From an uncultured Alistipes sp. (GTDB lineage Bacteria > Bacteroidota > Bacteroidia > Bacteroidales > Rikenellaceae): 53,611 nucleotides of DNA. Made by a program: the position numbers and the translations under genes. The notes under the pieces are model-generated. The model was not told the DNA's origin. It searched no databases and was given only the letters and a program-made list of their open reading frames with translations. The stretch lies in NCBI GenBank assembly GCA_947367255.1, contig CANBCZ010000003.1:1-53611 (forward strand), in the 5' to 3' direction. This document shows positions 49,960 through 53,611 of this stretch, piece after piece (the stretch's first letter is position 1; each line of letters begins with the position of its first letter).

Positions 49960-50572
49960 CAGACTTAAAGAGTATATAGAGCAGGAGATTCTCCCGCTCT
50001 ATTTCTCTTTTGACAAGGCGCACAACATAGACCATGCAGAGCAGGTTATCGAGCAGAGTCTGGCACTCGCCACGCACTACGATGTCGATATAGATATGGT
50101 CTACACCATTGCCGCATATCACGACACAGGACTTTCTGAGGGTCGCGAATTTCATCATATTGCATCAGGTCGTATTATTGCCGCCGATATGCGCCTTAAG
50201 GAGTTCTTTACCGAGGAGCAGATAACAACTATGCGCGAGGCGGTAGAGGACCATCGCGCATCCGCCAAGAGCGCTCCGAGAACAATATATGGTCGTATCG
50301 TTGCCGAGGCAGACAGATGTATCGACCCGATGACAATCATCCGCCGCACAGTGCAGTTCTCACTCAAACACCACCCCGATTTTACCGTCGAGGAGCACTA
50401 TGCCCGCTGCTGCAACCACCTCGACGAGAAGTATGGCAAAAACGGATACCTCAAGCTCTGGATACCCGAATCGAATAACGCCGAACGCCTCGCAGAGCTG
50501 CAAACCATCGCCGAAGATAGAGTCCAACTCCGCAAATTGTTCGACAGAATTTACGAAGAGGAGAAAATGTAA
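49946..50572 (+). CDS. HD-domain phosphohydrolase
   Basis: The 208-residue protein is read from ATG 49946, overlapping the PCMD stop by 14 nt; an in-frame TTG further upstream (49895) is less likely. HD-fold motifs are HNIDHAEQVIEQ, YHDTG (the His-Asp pair), the His in VEDHRASAKSAP and EADRCID. Such proteins hydrolyse phosphate esters of nucleotides or related molecules; the substrate is unknown. Its location at the end of a surface operon may be simple cotranscription. A strong terminator follows. Confidence 0.85.
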   Translation: MTINNRLKEYIEQEILPLYFSFDKAHNIDHAEQVIEQSLALATHYDVDIDMVYTIAAYHDTGLSEGREFHHIASGRIIAADMRLKEFFTEEQITTMREAVEDHRASAKSAPRTIYGRIVAEADRCIDPMTIIRRTVQFSLKHHPDFTVEEHYARCCNHLDEKYGKNGYLKLWIPESNNAERLAELQTIAEDRVQLRKLFDRIYEEEKM

Positions 50573-50599
50573 AAAAGCGTCAAATTGACGCTTTTTTTA
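50571..50599 (+). terminator. Terminator after the HD gene
   Basis: A run of A, the stem GCGTCA/TGACGC around AAT, then seven T and AT. The A and T tracts make it potentially bidirectional. Confidence 0.85.
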
Positions 50600-50674
50600 T
50601 GCCTTTGGCTGTTGGCTATTGGGGCTCTCCTTCTTACGGTTACGCAGTACAGCTAACGCAGTAAAAAACTCCAG
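50600..50674. repeat. Fragment resembling family B
   Basis: No gene is seen. GGTTACGCAGTACAGC then TAACGCAGTAAAA near 50638-50666 resembles the GCGTTAC/CTGCG part of family B, and TTGGCTATTGG near 50609 also occurs at about 7385 beside the repeat block near aroQ. Probably decayed repeat DNA. Confidence 0.4.
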
Positions 50675-50896
50675 ATTTGTACTCCGCAACTCTTTTGCAC
50701 CAATTTATCGTCAGAGTGGGGTAATTAAAATGACGTCCAATTTGTTGGCAAAAGTGCGTAGATGCGGGGCATCGTGCAAAAAACAATTTGTACTCCACAT
50801 CTCATTTGCACCAATTTATCGTCAGAGTGGGGCAATTAAAATGACGTCAAATTTGTCGTCAAAAGGTAGTAGTAGGTGTGCATCGCGTAAAAAGCC
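50675..50896. repeat. 111-nt tandem repeat built from family A ends
   Basis: Units start with ATTTGTACTCC at 50675 and 50786. Each holds TTTGCACCAATTTATCGTC with AGAGTGGGG, then YAATTAAAATGACGTC, then a second end-like ATTTGT..CAAAAG and a GCATCG(T/C)G motif. The second unit runs straight into the intact element at 50851; the first keeps only about 44 nt of an element left arm (50740-50783). This suggests repeated insertion or slippage at one site. An open frame through it is repetitive and not treated as a gene. Confidence 0.75.
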
Positions 50897-50977
50897 CTGC
50901 GATGGATAGTACTAAAACGTACAGCCATTGCAGGGCTTTTAGGGATGTGCAGCTAATGCTGCCTTTTCACGACAAAT
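50851..50977 (-). repeat. Family A palindromic element, copy 5 (acyl-CoA synthetase 3' end)
   Basis: Ends: ATTTGTCGTCAAAAGGTAG at 50851 against the reverse complement of the stretch ending 50977. The centre is AAAAGCCCTGC/GCAGGGCTTTT with ATGG/CCAT and GTAC/GTAC inner pairs. The small hairpin is GCAGC-TAAT-GCTGC. The synthetase TAA stop (50977-50979) overlaps the element edge. Confidence 0.88.
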
Positions 50978-52617
50978 TACTCTTTCTTTTTGCCTCGTCC
51001 GTCATACAGGAATCGACGAATCTTCTTCGACGGCGTCTTTACAAACTCCTCCTCTTCGTGAACGACCTCGGAGATGCGTGAGTTGCGGTTTACGCGGGCG
51101 TTGATCCACTTTTTGATGTCATCCATAACCTCATCGCGAACCTTTGCCCACTCCTCCTTCTTCTCGTCGAAGTCCTCCATCATCTCCTGATAGCGAGCCT
51201 TGATAGCCTCCATATCGAAGTTTACGAGAGCTACAAGGTGACCCTCATGCTCGGTAACGAGTGACTCGGTAATAAATACGTGCTGGTTGAGTACGCTCTC
51301 GATATCCTCAGGGTAGATATTCTCACCACTCGGACCGAGAATCATATTCTTCAATCGACCCTTGATATAGAGCCAACCATCCTTATCGAAGCAGGCGAGG
51401 TCACCGGTACGGAACCAACCGTCCTCGGTAAATACTGCCTTTGTAGCCTCCTCGTTCTTATAGTAGCCGATCATCTGGCTCGGGCTCTTTACTACAAGCT
51501 CACCGATACCCTCCTCATTAGGGTTCTCGATACGACCCTCAATACCCTGAAGCAGCGGACCTGTAGAACCTACGCGGAGCATACCGTCTACAGCACCTGC
51601 AAGCAGCGGCGCGGTCTCGGTAAGACCATAACCGATGTCGTAGATAAACTTACCCTCCAGCAGGAACTGCTCCACTGTAGAGTCGAGCTTTGCGCCACCG
51701 ATACCGAAGAAACGAAGGCGACCACCGAAGGTCTTTGTGAGCTTCTTACCAGCCATACGGTGCAACATCTTACGGATAAAGCCTATACCATAGAGTGCAC
51801 GCATAAATGCCGAAGAGGTGAACTTCTTGAGCACTGCGCCACGATAGATCTTCTCGATAATCAGCGGCACGGTAAGCATAATTGTAGGTCGCACCTCTCT
51901 GAGTGCAGGGAGCAACGTAGAGACTGTAGGCGCCTTGTCGAGATATACCACATGGCAACCATGATAGAAGGCAAGGATAAGACCGATAGTACACTCGTAG
52001 GTGTGCGCGAGTGGCAACACAGAGAGGAAGATATCATCAGGATAGACCAAGAAGAGCTTGTCAATCATATCCAACTGCGCGCAGAGGTTGTAGTGGCTCA
52101 GCATTACACCCTTTGGCTGCGAGGTGGTACCCGAAGTATAGATAATTGCAGCAAGATCCTCAGGCTTTGGCAGGCGTGTTGAACCTGCACCGCCCTTGAC
52201 ATTCTGTGCGATGACGCCCAAATTCTTGGTACGGATAACGATGTTGAGTTTGTCGGCGGTCTTCTTTGCAAGCTTCGAGAAGAGACGGTCCGACACGAAG
52301 AGTGCCTTAGTCTCCGAGTGCTCGACAATGCGGTCGATATCATCCGAAGTAAAGTCCGGCATAATAGGCACCACAACATAGCCCGCAGAGGCAATTGCAA
52401 AGTATGCCACGCCCCAATTCGGAACGCTACTACTCAAAATAGCCACACGGTCGCCGGGGTGTATATCGGCATCAACCAACATAGCCTGAATCTGTTTCAC
52501 TCTCTCTCCAACCTCACTATAGGTTACGTCGGCTCCACGCCATAATGAAAAGGCTGTACGAGTGGAAAACTTCTCCAAGCTCTGCTGAAGAACCTCGTAC
52601 AATGTCATTACTTTCAT
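50977..52617 (-). CDS. Long-chain acyl-CoA synthetase (AMP-forming)
   Basis: The 546-residue adenylate-forming enzyme has the AMP-binding P-loop YTSGTTSQPKGVMLSH near residue 174, the GYGLTETAP motif, FRTGDLACFDKDGWLYIKGR and the C-terminal catalytic Lys region KTPSKKIRRFLY. It is somewhat shorter than typical 600-residue bacterial long-chain synthetases but complete. It probably activates fatty acids for phospholipid synthesis or degradation. A basic KKKE end directly precedes a repeat element. Confidence 0.9.
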   Translation of the reverse strand: MKVMTLYEVLQQSLEKFSTRTAFSLWRGADVTYSEVGERVKQIQAMLVDADIHPGDRVAILSSSVPNWGVAYFAIASAGYVVVPIMPDFTSDDIDRIVEHSETKALFVSDRLFSKLAKKTADKLNIVIRTKNLGVIAQNVKGGAGSTRLPKPEDLAAIIYTSGTTSQPKGVMLSHYNLCAQLDMIDKLFLVYPDDIFLSVLPLAHTYECTIGLILAFYHGCHVVYLDKAPTVSTLLPALREVRPTIMLTVPLIIEKIYRGAVLKKFTSSAFMRALYGIGFIRKMLHRMAGKKLTKTFGGRLRFFGIGGAKLDSTVEQFLLEGKFIYDIGYGLTETAPLLAGAVDGMLRVGSTGPLLQGIEGRIENPNEEGIGELVVKSPSQMIGYYKNEEATKAVFTEDGWFRTGDLACFDKDGWLYIKGRLKNMILGPSGENIYPEDIESVLNQHVFITESLVTEHEGHLVALVNFDMEAIKARYQEMMEDFDEKKEEWAKVRDEVMDDIKKWINARVNRNSRISEVVHEEEEFVKTPSKKIRRFLYDGRGKKKE

Positions 52618-52696
52618 TTCCTAAATATTTAATTTACACGTATTTAAGAGGGTTATCTTATTGTTTATCAATAAATTAAAATTTTCCTCTTCTCTG

Positions 52697-52733
52697 CAAA
52701 ATTACTATTTTTTCCATAAAAACACTATTTTTG
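52697..52733. promoter_or_regulatory. Divergent -7 boxes for the synthetase and queG
   Basis: The minus strand reads TAATTTTG at 52697-52704 (for the acyl-CoA synthetase) and the plus strand TATTTTTG at 52726-52733 (for queG, 10 nt before its ATG). Both match TAnnTTTG, but neither has a convincing -33 partner in this very A/T-rich gap. Confidence 0.4.
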
Positions 52734-52743
52734 TGAAAATATT

Positions 52744-53611
52744 ATGCCAATGATTAGTTCTGTGATGATAAAAGATGCTGCCCACGCTGTCGGTTTCGAT
52801 ATGTGTGGTGTTGCTCGTTGTCGCCATTTGGGTGATGATACTCTTTTTCTGAAGCAGTGGTTGGATGCCGGAAATGGTCGTGGTCTGGACTATCTCGGGC
52901 GCAATATCGAGAAGCGAGGTGATGCGTCACTGCTTGTCGAGGGTGCAAAGTCGGTTATCGTATGCGGAGTGTCGTACAAAAATATCTACTCCGACGGCTA
53001 CCCTGATAGTTGTCACCAGAAGATAGCCTCCTATGCCCTTACGACCGACTATCACATAACTATCAAAAAGATGTTGCAGCAGATGTGTGCGACACTCAAG
53101 CAGAGCTGCCCTACCCTGTCGGGTCGTGTATTTACCGACTCTGCGCCGGTATTTGAGAAGCGATATGCCGTAGATGCCGGATTGGGTTGGATTGGTCGTC
53201 AGTCGCTGCTTGTAACCCCAAAATTCGGCACTTTTGTTCTGCTCGGCGTGGCGATAATCAGCGAGGAGTGCGACAGCTATGACTCCCCTCTGCAGGGTGT
53301 TGGCTGTGGCGAGTGTCGTCGCTGCGTGGAGGCGTGTCCGAATGGTGCCATTATCGAGCGGCACATCGACACCCGTCGCTGCATCTCTCGCGCCACTATC
53401 GAGCCAAGCTACGACCAGAGCACCCCGCTCCACGGTTGGATCTTCGGCTGTGATGAGTGTCAGAGCTGCTGTCCATACAACCGCAAGGTTGCGGCAACAC
53501 CAAATCCGCTCTTCGCTCCGACATTCGACCCCCTTGCGATAGATTGGCAAAAAATAGACGAAGCAGAGTTTTCACTCCGCTTCGCCAATACTCCTATCTC
53601 GCGCTCAACGC
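52744..53611 (+). CDS. queG: Epoxyqueuosine reductase, 3' end outside window
   Basis: The reading frame from ATG 52744 is open to the window end (289 codons), so the gene is partial. QueG reduces epoxyqueuosine to queuosine in tRNA using cobalamin and two 4Fe-4S clusters. Family features are FDMCGVARC near residue 19, EKRYAVDAGLGWIGRQSLLV near 140, the first cluster motif CGECRRCVEACPNGAI and the second CDECQSCCPYN. The rest of the protein lies beyond 53611. A -7 box lies 10 nt before the start. Confidence 0.93.
   Translation, partial: MPMISSVMIKDAAHAVGFDMCGVARCRHLGDDTLFLKQWLDAGNGRGLDYLGRNIEKRGDASLLVEGAKSVIVCGVSYKNIYSDGYPDSCHQKIASYALTTDYHITIKKMLQQMCATLKQSCPTLSGRVFTDSAPVFEKRYAVDAGLGWIGRQSLLVTPKFGTFVLLGVAIISEECDSYDSPLQGVGCGECRRCVEACPNGAIIERHIDTRRCISRATIEPSYDQSTPLHGWIFGCDECQSCCPYNRKVAATPNPLFAPTFDPLAIDWQKIDEAEFSLRFANTPISRST

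Noticed and set aside
50675..50896. CRISPR array
   Set aside because: Only two 111-nt units, no regular short repeat with unique spacers and no cas genes.
50619..50909. 96-codon frame in the 50.6-50.9 kb gap, and 35518-35916 in the pfp/porX gap
   Set aside because: They run across repeat elements; the translations simply mirror the DNA repeats, and they change when the repeats shift.

Overview
The window reads as a chromosomal segment of a Bacteroidales bacterium, plausibly of the Rikenellaceae/Alistipes type; the genus is inference. The evidence is the Bacteroidota promoter pattern (TTG or TTTG, 19-21 nt, TAnnTTTG) before many genes, a PorX-type PglZ response regulator, fimbrillin-like, DUF4493 and PCMD surface lipoproteins, the TPM/LemA pair, and the near absence of Shine-Dalgarno sequences. 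I see no rRNA, tRNA, transposase, phage gene or CRISPR array.

Layout. 0-7.4 kb: glmS behind a long structured leader, a GH36 alpha-galactosidase, ysxC, prs, an HExxH membrane protein and aroQ. 7.4-11.2 kb: an intergenic repeat block, then ptb-ackA and a cytoplasmic GH13 enzyme on the minus strand. 11.3-14.9 kb: polysaccharide-export lipoprotein, Wzc-like tyrosine autokinase and a small HAD protein. 15.4-21.4 kb (minus): 3'-5' exonuclease, yidC, pyrG and a DUF349 protein. 21.5-23.7 kb: TPM protein, lemA and an orphan response regulator. 23.8-30.3 kb (minus): amino-acid permease, then a compact operon mtlA-ptsH-ptsI-galK, a complete PEP phosphotransferase relay. 30.5-35.5 kb: small secreted protein, Ca/Na antiporter, Na/Pi symporter, SLOG protein and PPi-type phosphofructokinase. 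35.8-38 kb (minus): porX and a Nudix gene that overlap. 38-50.6 kb: a secreted S9 peptidase, then a seven-gene cell-surface cluster (fimbrillin-like, three DUF4493 lipoproteins, two beta-barrels, a PCMD lipoprotein) and an HD hydrolase. 51-53.6 kb: acyl-CoA synthetase (minus) and the start of queG, cut by the window end.

The most notable non-coding signal is a family of five palindromic elements of 124-127 nt (15243-15366, 25370-25494, 35464-35589, 35713-35839, 50851-50977). Each has roughly 19-nt inverted ends and a central hairpin whose stem sequence differs between copies while pairing is kept. Each lies at the 3' end of a gene in the same orientation relative to that gene, and in two cases supplies the stop codon. 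A second, unrelated hairpin family (7597-7672, 23704-23822) has the same position next to stop codons. The most notable protein signal is a CTP synthase whose glutaminase site has lost its nucleophilic cysteine, its oxyanion loop and its glutamine-binding basic residues together. A further candidate is the glmS leader, where a near-perfect 19-bp long-range pairing reaches the start codon.
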